Part shown: piece by piece, positions 1-6,886 of the stretch
Layout: each line of letters begins with the position of its first letter
Numbering within the stretch: position 1 is the stretch's first letter
From: JBDTSW01 sp051004675
GTDB lineage: Bacteria; Actinomycetota; Thermoleophilia; Solirubrobacterales; 70-9
Direction: 5' to 3'
DNA length: 28,040 bases
NCBI GenBank assembly: GCA_051004675.1
Contig: JBPCKC010000034.1
Coordinates: 1-28,040, forward strand
Notes under the pieces: generated by a model
What the model was told of the DNA's origin: nothing
Databases searched by the model: none
The model's input: only the letters and a program-made list of their open reading frames with translations
Position numbers and translations under genes: made by a program

Positions 1-549
1 TTTTTTCTTTGCGACACCGCGCTTGGGCCCTTTGTGGGGAGGTTTGTTGCCGGTTGCGCGGGTCCGGGCAACGCTTCCGGCCCGACCCCCCCCGAGGTCG
101 GGCTCACGCCGCGGCGCCTCGAGCCGCTGGAGTTCAGGGAGGTCCTCGACTACGGCCTCGGCCTGACCGACCTCTGCAAGACGCGTTCGGGATCCGACGC
201 CGAGGTCGGCACCGATGGGTTCGACGTCCCCCGCCTGGAGGCCCTCGCCGAGCGCTACGCGCCCGAATGGCTTGCGTTCACGAGCAAGACGGCCGCCCGC
301 CACGCCCTGGGTCCGGCCGTCTCCTACGGCGAGCAGCCGCACCGCTTCGGCCCCAGCCGCGTCTACGTCCTGCCGTCGCCGTCGGCCCGCGCCCGGCGCT
401 ACTGGGACATCGAGCCGTGGCGCGAGCTCGCCCGGCTCAGCCTCCCACGGCGCCAGACCTCATGTGGAACGTCCAGGAACCGAACTGACTTCCCAGATCA
501 GGCGGAGGGAGACAGTTCGTCTCATCGGGCCAATAGGCCGTCACCATGA
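1..549 (+). CDS. mug: G/U (G/T) mismatch-specific DNA glycosylase, Mug family, 5'-partial
   Basis: This enzyme removes uracil or thymine from G:U and G:T mismatches to start base excision repair. The frame is open from base 1. From about base 100 it reads like the family: a VGLTPRRLEP stretch, then GLTDLCKTRSGSD, then a substrate-pocket motif VLPSPSARARRYWD near base 370 and a final PWRELARL. The N-terminal part is missing or corrupted. The expected GTxPG catalytic loop reads DTALGPF, and the usual AGPGNRFWPT reads AGPGNASGPT, which looks like indel-type errors at a contig end. Family members normally stop just after PWRELARL (about base 435). Here the frame runs about 38 codons further, antisense into the 3' end of the converging gene, so the tail is probably not native. 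The family call is firm; start, end and functionality are not. Confidence 0.75.
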   Translation, partial: FFLCDTALGPFVGRFVAGCAGPGNASGPTPPEVGLTPRRLEPLEFREVLDYGLGLTDLCKTRSGSDAEVGTDGFDVPRLEALAERYAPEWLAFTSKTAARHALGPAVSYGEQPHRFGPSRVYVLPSPSARARRYWDIEPWRELARLSLPRRQTSCGTSRNRTDFPDQAEGDSSSHRANRPSP

Positions 550-1054
550 GGAAGAGATGACCAGAGGAGTAAGGAGGCTGGAACTGAAGGTCCCAGGCGA
601 CGATCGTGCCGTCGCGCCACTGCGGGGCAAGGGCGGCCGGAATAGACACGGAGCTGCCGCGCGGGCTCCCGCCGCGACGAATCGACCGCCACACCTCGAT
701 CTGATACTCGACGGGCATCTCATCCTTGCGCAGCCGAACGAACACCGGGGAGTCGGCGAAGGGATGACGGAGGGCTCGCGGGAAGGTGATCGGGGCATCT
801 CCGAATGTCACGTTGCACTCTTCGAGAGTCACGCGCCTCGCCCAGGACATATGTACCGCACGGCCGATCTGGTGCTCAGAACCCGCGCGGAGAGCAGTTG
901 TGGGCATACGATGGTCGTCGCCAACTGCAACGGACGACGTCGCGGGTGAGAGCCCAAAGACCGCGGCCACCCCTAGAAGGACGGCTGCGCGGCTGATCAA
1001 AGAGTGGGTCACGGCGTTGGAGGATCCGAGGCTGGGTACCGGATGGAGGCGCAT
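437..1054 (-). CDS. Secreted hypothetical protein
   Basis: I do not recognise this family. The ATG at 1054 gives 205 residues. An in-frame GTG at 1012 would give 191 residues with a tighter signal peptide (THSLISRAAVLLGVAAVFGL, cleavage near SSVAV). The mature part has two cysteines (ECNV and NCLPP) that could form a disulfide, and alternating hydrophobic stretches that suggest a small extracellular beta-sandwich. It lies beyond the terminator of the upstream minus-strand operon. A TANNNT-type -10 (TATGCT) sits about 20 bases before the ATG, so it probably has its own promoter. Its GC content is visibly below that of its neighbours (55-60% on two hand-counted 60-base lines), hinting at recent acquisition. 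Its 3' end overlaps the run-on tail of the mug frame in convergent orientation. Confidence 0.6.
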   Translation of the reverse strand: MRLHPVPSLGSSNAVTHSLISRAAVLLGVAAVFGLSPATSSVAVGDDHRMPTTALRAGSEHQIGRAVHMSWARRVTLEECNVTFGDAPITFPRALRHPFADSPVFVRLRKDEMPVEYQIEVWRSIRRGGSPRGSSVSIPAALAPQWRDGTIVAWDLQFQPPYSSGHLFLMVTAYWPDETNCLPPPDLGSQFGSWTFHMRSGAVGG

Positions 1055-1106
1055 CGAGGCCAGACCCCCAGCGAAGCATAGTCTCCGGCTTGCCCGTTTG
1101 ATCGAA

Positions 1107-1129
1107 GGAAAAAGCCGGTTAGGACCGGC
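1107..1129 (-). terminator. Intrinsic terminator closing the chdC-to-HTH operon
   Basis: Read on the minus strand, a perfect 6-bp GC stem (GCCGGT, loop CCTA, ACCGGC; 1129-1114) is followed at once by TTTTTCC (1113-1107). It lies about 55 bases after the stop of the membrane-anchored HTH gene. This is the only classical hairpin-plus-U-tract that I see in the window. Confidence 0.75.
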
Positions 1130-1182
1130 GTCAGCGCACGATGAAGGTGAGCGGCGCTCCCGTGTCGGGATGACCGCCGCGA

Positions 1183-1485
1183 CTAGCCGATCGTCCACTC
1201 CTCGATCTCGTCGCGCCTGAACCTCAGGTACTGCGGCTCGGAGAGCCGACCGCCGCGGACGAGGTAGAACGGGATCGCGTCGCGGTCGACCAGGTCGACG
1301 ACCTCGCTCGGGGGCAGCTCGAGCACCGTGGCGACCTGCTGGACGGTGAGCCAGCCCTCCTCTTCGGGGTCGGGGAAAAGGACGGTGCGGGGCTGCCGAG
1401 GCCGGGTGCGGCCCCCGATGCCGGCGAGGACGTAGACGGTCGCGGCGAACGCCACGACGGCGACCCCGGCGACGACGATGTCCAC
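1183..1485 (-). CDS. Membrane-anchored small protein with excisionase/MerR-like helix-turn-helix
   Basis: The product has 100 residues. Residues about 3-22 (IVVAGVAVVAFAATVYVLAG) form one hydrophobic transmembrane segment. A charged Pro/Arg linker follows, then residues about 45-99 resemble the helix_turn_helix_17 (excisionase-like) fold: WLTVQQVATVLELPPSEVVDLVDRD, then IPFYLVRGG and a closing YLRFRRDEIEEW. In this family such modules usually bind DNA, sometimes protein. A membrane tether on one is unusual; the domain may act as a protein-interaction or scaffold module, or sense at the membrane. It starts 11 bases after the glutaredoxin stop and is the last gene before the terminator, so it is surely co-transcribed with the BolA-Grx genes. 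The fold call is moderately sure; the function is unknown. Confidence 0.7.
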   Translation of the reverse strand: MDIVVAGVAVVAFAATVYVLAGIGGRTRPRQPRTVLFPDPEEEGWLTVQQVATVLELPPSEVVDLVDRDAIPFYLVRGGRLSEPQYLRFRRDEIEEWTIG

Positions 1486-1496
1486 GGCCGGACGGC

Positions 1497-1898
1497 TTAG
1501 CCGAGCGGCATCGGCGGGCTCTGCTGCGGGCCGCCTGGGACGAGCTTCTCGGGCTCGGGGGCCGAGGCCGACTCGGGCTGCTCCACGCCGAGCAGTCCGG
1601 CGAGCTCGCCGGACTCGAACATCTCCTCGACGATGTCGCAGCCGCCCACCAGCTCGCCCTTGACGTAGAGCTGGGGGAAGGTTCGCCAGTCGGAGATCTC
1701 GCCGGTCGCCTCGCGGAGCGGGTCGAGCGCGGGGAGGACATCCACCGCGCCGTACTCCGCGCCGAGCTGCTCGAGCATGCCCACGACGCGCATCGAGAAG
1801 CCGCAGCGCGGGGACTCGGGCACGCCCTTCATGAACAGGAGCACCTCGTTCTCCCGGATGATCTCCTCGACCTTGGCCTTCAGCTCAGGATCGCTCAT
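1497..1898 (-). CDS. grxD: Monothiol glutaredoxin, CGFS type (Grx4/GrxD family)
   Basis: CGFS glutaredoxins bind a [2Fe-2S] cluster with glutathione or another low-molecular-weight thiol and pass clusters to target proteins, often in complex with BolA. Seen here: 133 residues, FMKGVPESPRCGFS with the cluster-binding Cys at position 32, WRTFPQLYVKGELVGGCDIV with the cis-Pro loop near 75, and the GG-C-D motif near 85-88. A Pro/Ser/Glu-rich tail of about 25 residues after position 107 exceeds the usual ~105-residue family length and looks disordered. The start ATG lies 23 bases after the stop of the BolA gene, the classic Grx-BolA partnership. The minus-strand ORF that runs through this region from 1741 is an out-of-frame shadow. 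Confidence 0.95.
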   Translation of the reverse strand: MSDPELKAKVEEIIRENEVLLFMKGVPESPRCGFSMRVVGMLEQLGAEYGAVDVLPALDPLREATGEISDWRTFPQLYVKGELVGGCDIVEEMFESGELAGLLGVEQPESASAPEPEKLVPGGPQQSPPMPLG

Positions 1899-1921
1899 AA
1901 GTCCACCTTAGCGAGTCGCCC

Positions 1922-2155
1922 CTAGGCCTCGGGCAGGCCGGCGGTGACGCTCAGCGCGTGGATCGTGCCGTCGTCCATCAGGTGTTGGACCGGGCGCTTG
2001 ACCAGCCGATGCCGATCGATCCGCGAGAGCCCTTCGAACTGCGGGGTGCTGACGACGGCGCGCAGGTGATCGCCGCCGCCCTCGTCGAGGATCTCGACCT
2101 CGGCGCCGGGCAGGGACTCGGAGATCAGCCGCTGGATCTCGCCGAGGTCGGCCAC
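1922..2155 (-). CDS. bolA: BolA family protein
   Basis: BolA/IbaG proteins (class II KH-like fold) pair with CGFS glutaredoxins to form a [2Fe-2S] heterodimer used in iron-sulfur trafficking or iron sensing. The 77-residue product shows the family pattern: an N-terminal helix (ADLGEIQRLISESLPGAEVEI), a central strand with DHLRAVVSTPQFEGLSRIDRHRLV, and the C-terminal IHALSVTAGLP. The His of the RHR stretch and the one before the final strand are at the usual ligand positions. It starts 10 bases after the stop of the RTX-like gene and precedes the glutaredoxin gene, so translation is probably coupled within the operon. Confidence 0.93.
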   Translation of the reverse strand: MADLGEIQRLISESLPGAEVEILDEGGGDHLRAVVSTPQFEGLSRIDRHRLVKRPVQHLMDDGTIHALSVTAGLPEA

Positions 2156-2165
2156 CGGGTCCGGG

Positions 2166-2720
2166 TCAGAACTCGCAGGCGCGGGTCTCGTCGCCCGCGT
2201 CGGCGGGGCACTCGTCGCCCGCGCCCAGGCCCCCGGAGGCCAAGTCGTTGTCCTCCCCGTCGGCGACGTCCACGTAGTCGAACTGGCCCTTGCCGCCGCG
2301 GGCCACGTCCTCGTCGGTGGCGAGGGCGTCCTGGGCCGCGTTGAGCTGGTCGTCGCCGCCGCCTCCGATGTGGAGGTCGTCCCCTTTGTTGCCGGCTACG
2401 AAGTCGATGCTGCCGCCGGCCGCCATCTTGTCGTTGCCCTGGTTACCGAACAGGTCGTCGCCGTCCTTGCCGCCACAGATGCGGTCGTTCCCTTGCTTTC
2501 CGTCGACGTCGTTCTCGCCGTTCCCGGCATCGATCACGTCGTTGGCGCTCGTCCCGATGATGTTGTCGTTGCCGTTGTCGCCCTGGATCGTCACGGGCTT
2601 GCCGAAGCACTCCTGCGGCGCTCCGGTCTGGGCCACCGGCGTGAAGATGGCCAGTCCCACGACCAGCGTGCCGATGCCGCCAACCGCGAACGTGCCAATC
2701 CGAGTTCCGTGCTTGCTCAT
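2166..2720 (-). CDS. Secreted calcium-binding RTX-like (hemolysin-type repeat) protein
   Basis: The product has 184 residues. An N-terminal hydrophobic segment (about residues 12-30) acts as signal peptide or anchor. It is followed by an ECFGKPVTIQG stretch typical of actinobacterial secreted repeat proteins. Residues about 48-125 carry degenerate nonapeptide units of the GGxGxDxhx type (GDNGNDNIIG, GKQGNDRICGG, GKDGDDLFG, GNQGNDKM, GGGGDDQL). These normally wind into a parallel beta-roll that binds calcium between turns. The acidic C-terminus has two cysteines. The ATG has a strong ribosome-binding site (GGGGGAAAG, 3-4 bases upstream). The gene sits between the reductase and bolA in one orientation with gaps of 51 and 10 bases. 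Its place among cytosolic heme/Fe-S genes is odd, and no T1SS genes are nearby. Confidence 0.85.
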   Translation of the reverse strand: MSKHGTRIGTFAVGGIGTLVVGLAIFTPVAQTGAPQECFGKPVTIQGDNGNDNIIGTSANDVIDAGNGENDVDGKQGNDRICGGKDGDDLFGNQGNDKMAAGGSIDFVAGNKGDDLHIGGGGDDQLNAAQDALATDEDVARGGKGQFDYVDVADGEDNDLASGGLGAGDECPADAGDETRACEF

Positions 2721-2771
2721 GCGCTTTCCCCCTGTGTCGAGCGAAATCTTGTGCCGCGAAGCTATCAGCCG

Positions 2772-4187
2772 CTACTCGGCGCCGACGGGCTGGCCGGAGC
2801 GCGACGCCTCGAGCATCTCGTCGATGCTGCAGAACTTCACGCGCGGGCGCCCGAGGGGCTCGCCCTTGTCCTTCTCGGCGGCGTCGATCGCCTCCCAGCC
2901 GGCGAAGGAGACCACCGTGTCGGGGCTGCGCTCGGCAAGGAGCGCCTCGATCGAGGCATCCGCGCCGGCAGGCTCGGGCACGTGGCTCCGGGCCAGGTCC
3001 TCGAAGAGCAGGTCCACGGTCTCCTGGGCGTCCTTCTTGTTGGTGCCGATCACGCCGGAGGGCCCGCGCTTGATCCAGCCGACGACGTACTGGCCCTCCA
3101 CCTGGGCGCCCTCGTCGTCGAGGATGCGCCCGCCCTCGTTGCGGATGACCCCGCGGTCGTCGTCGAAGGGGAGGCCCTCGAGCTCGATCCCCTTGTAGCC
3201 GATCGAGCGGAACACGAGGCCGCACTCCAGCTCCTCGCGCTCGCCGGTATCGCGCGCGCTGATCCGCCCGCCGTCGCCCGCCACCAGCTCGTTGCGGCCG
3301 ATCACGATGCTCTCGACCTTGCCGTCCCCCTTGATCTCGATCGGCGAGCAGAGGAAGCGCAGGACGATCCGGCGGCGCTTGCCCTCGGGCTCGCGCCGGG
3401 AGAAGTCGGTGAAGATGTCCACGTTCTTGCGCGACGTCATGTCGGCCTCGTCGGAGTCGAGGTAGGCCCGGCTGGCGTCGTCGAGATCCATGTCGGCGGG
3501 ATCGATGACCACGTCCGCGTCGACCATCTCCCCCAGCTCGCGGACCTCGGGGTTCGTGAACGCGGCCTGCGCGGGGCCGCGGCGGCCCAGGACGACGATC
3601 TCGCGCACGCCGCTTTCCGCCATCGCCTCGATCGCGTGATCGGCGGTGTCGGTCTCCTCGAGCTCGGAGCGCGTGAGGGCGAGCATCCGGGCGACGTCGG
3701 CGGCGACGTTGCCGTTGCCGATCACGACCACGCGCTCGCAGGAGAGGTCGAACTCGCGGGCGGCGAAGTCCGGATGCGCGTTGTACCAGGCGACGAACTC
3801 GGTGGCCGCATGGCTACCGGGGAGGTCCTCGCCCGGGATCCCCAGGCGGCGGTCGGTGGAGCTGCCGTAGGCGTAGATCACCGCGTGGTAGCGCTCGGTG
3901 AGCTCGGCGACCGAGATCTCCCTGCCGACCTCGACGTTCCCGAAGAAGCGGAAGCCCTCGCTGGCGGCCGTCTTCTCGTAGCGCTTGATGACGTTCTTGA
4001 TCTTCGGATGGTCGGGCGCGACGCCGGCCCGCACGAGGCCGAACGGGGTGGGGAGGCGGTCGAACATGTCCACCTCGACGCTCACGTCGTCACGGGCGAA
4101 CAGGCTCTCGGCGGCGTAGAAGCCGGCGGGCCCGGAGCCGATGATCGCTGCGCGGAGAGGGTTCTGGGGGGTCCCGGGGTCGCTCAT
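2772..4187 (-). CDS. fprA: Ferredoxin--NADP(+) reductase, FprA/adrenodoxin-reductase type
   Basis: This is an FAD flavoenzyme that moves electrons from NADPH to ferredoxin. Seen: 471 residues, the FAD-binding dinucleotide motif IIGSGPAGFYAAE at 15-27, the family stretch RLPTPFGLVRAGVAPDHPKIKNV near 44-65, the NADPH-binding VVVIGNGNVAADVARML near 153-169, LGRRGPAQAAFT, and the C-terminal GWIKRGPSGVIGTNKKDA. This resembles mycobacterial FprA. The ATG at 4187 directly precedes the expected N-terminus. The gene lies 47 bases after the decarboxylase gene and upstream of the BolA-Grx genes. A role feeding reduced ferredoxin to Fe-S or heme enzymes is inferred from this context. Long open frames on the opposite strand here are codon-bias shadows. 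Confidence 0.95.
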   Translation of the reverse strand: MSDPGTPQNPLRAAIIGSGPAGFYAAESLFARDDVSVEVDMFDRLPTPFGLVRAGVAPDHPKIKNVIKRYEKTAASEGFRFFGNVEVGREISVAELTERYHAVIYAYGSSTDRRLGIPGEDLPGSHAATEFVAWYNAHPDFAAREFDLSCERVVVIGNGNVAADVARMLALTRSELEETDTADHAIEAMAESGVREIVVLGRRGPAQAAFTNPEVRELGEMVDADVVIDPADMDLDDASRAYLDSDEADMTSRKNVDIFTDFSRREPEGKRRRIVLRFLCSPIEIKGDGKVESIVIGRNELVAGDGGRISARDTGEREELECGLVFRSIGYKGIELEGLPFDDDRGVIRNEGGRILDDEGAQVEGQYVVGWIKRGPSGVIGTNKKDAQETVDLLFEDLARSHVPEPAGADASIEALLAERSPDTVVSFAGWEAIDAAEKDKGEPLGRPRVKFCSIDEMLEASRSGQPVGAE

Positions 4188-4234
4188 TCGAGCGGGGAAG
4201 GGTACGGGATCGACTCGACTGCGCTTAAAGCCGG

Positions 4235-4930
4235 CTAGGCGGTCGCCGCCGCGGTCTGGGCGACGCCGTCGAGCGCGTCCAGCGCCCGCCCGACGGACAT
4301 CGCGACGCAGGTGAAGATCGGGGTGTCGCGCAGCGTGTAGGCGCTCGACTCGGTGCCGCGGAGCTCCTGGACGAGGTTGAGGAACATGCCGGGGTCGTCG
4401 GCCTCGAAGGAGACGACGAACTCCTGGTCGTCGATGCCGAACGAGTACGCCGTGTTGATCGTGATCTCCGGATAGGTGCGCCCGACGCGGATGTGGTCGG
4501 CCATGATCCGCCGCCGCTCGGAGTCCGGCAGCGTGTACCACTCGCGCTTCTTGTCCATCGGGTAGACGATCAGATACCTGCGCTCGGAGGTGCAGATCTC
4601 GGGGCGGGCATCGGCCTCTGAATAGGGCGAGCTCTTGGTCAGGGCCAGGTAGGAGTGCGGGATCGCGGCCCATCGGGCGAGGCCGCTCTGCGCGAGCACC
4701 ACGTGGAACGTGTGGAGGTCCTCGAGCACCGGGCTCTGAGAGAGGATCAGAAGGTCGGTGTCGCCGCGTGTCCCGACGGTGGAGTAGGCGCGCAGCGCGC
4801 GGTCCTGGGCGAAGTCCTCGCAGGCGGCGAGGAACTCGCGTTTATCCTGCGCCCGCTCCTCCGCGCTGCGGCGCTGCCATTCGGGATCGAGCTTGAAGAA
4901 CGTGAACTTCGCGTACGTGCGATCACTCAT
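4235..4930 (-). CDS. chdC: Hydrogen peroxide-dependent heme synthase / coproheme decarboxylase (ChdC, HemQ)
   Basis: This is the last enzyme of the coproporphyrin-dependent heme pathway of Gram-positives. It uses peroxide to decarboxylate two propionates of coproheme to give heme b. Seen: 231 residues of the chlorite-dismutase fold, the signature YPMDKKREWY at 123-132 and MADHIRVGR, whose His146 is the expected proximal heme ligand. The start at MSDRTYAKF (4930) is chosen because the N-terminus matches the family. A longer frame upstream is antisense to the divergent gene. The start overlaps the start of the divergent plus-strand gene by about 14 bases, so the two promoters must lie inside each other's coding sequence. 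It heads the heme/Fe-S operon down to 1183. Confidence 0.94.
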   Translation of the reverse strand: MSDRTYAKFTFFKLDPEWQRRSAEERAQDKREFLAACEDFAQDRALRAYSTVGTRGDTDLLILSQSPVLEDLHTFHVVLAQSGLARWAAIPHSYLALTKSSPYSEADARPEICTSERRYLIVYPMDKKREWYTLPDSERRRIMADHIRVGRTYPEITINTAYSFGIDDQEFVVSFEADDPGMFLNLVQELRGTESSAYTLRDTPIFTCVAMSVGRALDALDGVAQTAAATA

Positions 4931-6791
4931 CACCCCCATTCTCGCATCGCTGGGCGCCGCACTGGCGCTCGCGCCCGGCGCCGGGGCGGCGGAACCCACC
5001 GACGCCGAGGTCACGATCGCGCTGTTGCCGAAGGGGACAGGGCTCGCCAGCCTCGGCTCGGTGGACGAGCTGGCGCCGGGCTTGATGAGCGCGGGGATCG
5101 GCGGCGTGCCCGCCGCCCAGACGTTCCTCGACGTCACCCAGGGCAACCGCGTCTCCGAGTCCCTCTACGACGACGAGCTGCCGTTCGTGCGCTTCGGCGA
5201 GACCGGGGTGGCGGCGGTCGATTGGCAGGTGATCACCCAGCGCGCCGAAGGGGCGCCCGCCGAGGTCGTCCCCGGCCTTCTGGGATCCGCGCTCGACGAG
5301 GGCGGGGCGGGCGTCGGGGCCGAGACGGCTGCCGGGCTCGGGCGCCTGGTCGCCGTGGACCGCACGGGCCGGCTCGAGCGGCTTCCCGCCGGCGGATGCG
5401 AGGGCGGCGCCTGCCCGGCGGTCCAGGTGCTGGAGGTGACGATCGAGGATGTCTCCCGCCTGGCCGGCGGGCTGGGCCCGGGCGATCTGCTGATCGCGGT
5501 CGAGCGCCCGCCACCGCTCTTCCGCACGCTGTCGATCGGCATCGCAGGGGAGGGCTTCGAGGGCGTGCTCACCTCCGAGAGCACGCGGACCGACGGCCTC
5601 GTGACGTCCACGGACCTCGCGCCGACGATCCTCGAAACGCTCGGCCTGGACGTTCCTTTTGAGATGAACGGGCAGGTGATCACCGCGACGGGGGAGCGCG
5701 AGGTCAGCTCGTTGATCGACCTCGAGCGGCGCCTCGAGGTGACCGGGGAGCGGCGCGGGCCGGTGGTCGGCGAGACCTTGCTCGCCTGGCTCTTGATCGT
5801 TGGCCTCGCCGTCGCGATCCGCCGACGGGCGGCGGCGGTCGTGGCCCTTCCGCTCCTGGCGCTGGCGCTGGTGTACCTGCCCGTGGTGTTGCTCGCAACG
5901 CCGCTTCTGGAGCCCTCGCTGCTCGCCGAGCGGCTGGCCGCGGCGCTCGTCCCGGCGCTGCTCGCCGTCGCGACCTGGAGGCTCATCGGCGGCTGGCGTG
6001 CGCTGGGGGTCGCCTGCCTGGTGACGGTTGGGGCCTACGCCGCCGACGTCCTCGCCGGGTCGGTGCTCGTGCCGCTCTCGATCCCTGGTCCCAACCCGGT
6101 CTCCGGCTCACGTTTCTACGGGATCGGCAACGAGATCGAGGCGATCATGGGCGCGCTGCTGCCGATCGGCGTCGGCGCGATCCTGGCATCCCTTCCCCAT
6201 ACCCGCGACGGGGGCAGGATCGCCGCCGGGGTGTTCCTCGGCGTCGGGTTGGCGGGCGCCGCGGCGTTCGCGCTGGGGCGCTTCGGGGCCGACGTGGGCG
6301 CGGCGATCGTGCTGCCGGCCGGGGCGGCGGTCGCGGCCGCGGTGTCGCTGGGCACGCGCGGGGGGCTCGCGGTGGCGCTCCTGGTCCCCATCGCCGGCCT
6401 CGCGGGGCTCATGGCCGCTGACCTCCTCCTGGGGGGCGAGGCGCACCTCACCCGCTCGCTCCTGGACGCGGGCGGGTTCGACGAGGCGGGCGACGTCCTC
6501 GAGCGCCGGGTACGCCTGGCGGCCGACAGCTTCACCAAGGCCTCCAATCTGCCGTTCCTGGGAGGGGCGCTCGCCGTCATCGGGCTCGCCGTGTGGAAGC
6601 GCCAGACGCTGGTGGGCTGGTTTGAGGAGCGCGCGGCGCTCGCCGGCTTCGCCGGTGCGGTGGCCGCCGCGGTGGTCGGGACGGTCTCCAACGACTCGGG
6701 CGTCGTCCTGCTCATCCTGGGCGTCGCGTACTGCGTCGTCACGGCGGGGTTTGCCTGGAGCCTGGCTCGGCGCGACGGGTCCCCGCCCTGA
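4917..6791 (+). CDS. Polytopic membrane protein with N-terminal alkaline-phosphatase-like exterior domain
   Basis: I do not recognise a named family. From the GTG at 4917 the product has 624 residues; a TTG at 4893 would add eight. A signal peptide (SLITPILASLGAALALAPGAGA) leads an exterior domain of about 240 residues. That domain ends in TSTDLAPTILETLGLDVP, a pattern typical of the end of the alkaline phosphatase/sulfatase superfamily fold, but I cannot see a full set of metal ligands. About ten transmembrane helices follow. The membrane part carries charged, conserved-looking motifs: FYGIGNEIEA, GRFGADVGAAI and VSNDSGVV, suggesting catalysis or transport inside the bilayer. It precedes a glycosyltransferase gene by about 95 bases, so a cell-envelope lipid or glycan role is plausible but unproven. 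Confidence 0.7.
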   Translation: MRSLITPILASLGAALALAPGAGAAEPTDAEVTIALLPKGTGLASLGSVDELAPGLMSAGIGGVPAAQTFLDVTQGNRVSESLYDDELPFVRFGETGVAAVDWQVITQRAEGAPAEVVPGLLGSALDEGGAGVGAETAAGLGRLVAVDRTGRLERLPAGGCEGGACPAVQVLEVTIEDVSRLAGGLGPGDLLIAVERPPPLFRTLSIGIAGEGFEGVLTSESTRTDGLVTSTDLAPTILETLGLDVPFEMNGQVITATGEREVSSLIDLERRLEVTGERRGPVVGETLLAWLLIVGLAVAIRRRAAAVVALPLLALALVYLPVVLLATPLLEPSLLAERLAAALVPALLAVATWRLIGGWRALGVACLVTVGAYAADVLAGSVLVPLSIPGPNPVSGSRFYGIGNEIEAIMGALLPIGVGAILASLPHTRDGGRIAAGVFLGVGLAGAAAFALGRFGADVGAAIVLPAGAAVAAAVSLGTRGGLAVALLVPIAGLAGLMAADLLLGGEAHLTRSLLDAGGFDEAGDVLERRVRLAADSFTKASNLPFLGGALAVIGLAVWKRQTLVGWFEERAALAGFAGAVAAAVVGTVSNDSGVVLLILGVAYCVVTAGFAWSLARRDGSPP

Positions 6792-6886
6792 CCGATGCTG
6801 GAGACTTTTGCGGCTGGGCCGGGTATCTATCCTCAGGCGTGCCTTCGGTCGACTCCGCCGAGGCCCCGCTAACGTCGGCTCCGACC

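Noticed and set aside
437..1741. 434-codon minus-strand frame joining a glutaredoxin-region sequence to the secreted hypothetical protein
   Set aside because: Its N-terminal two thirds are out of frame with the glutaredoxin and HTH genes; only the part from about 1054 down is a plausible gene.
2370..4238. 622-codon plus-strand frame opposite the ferredoxin reductase
   Set aside because: Antisense of a well-conserved flavoprotein; composition is typical of a shadow frame.
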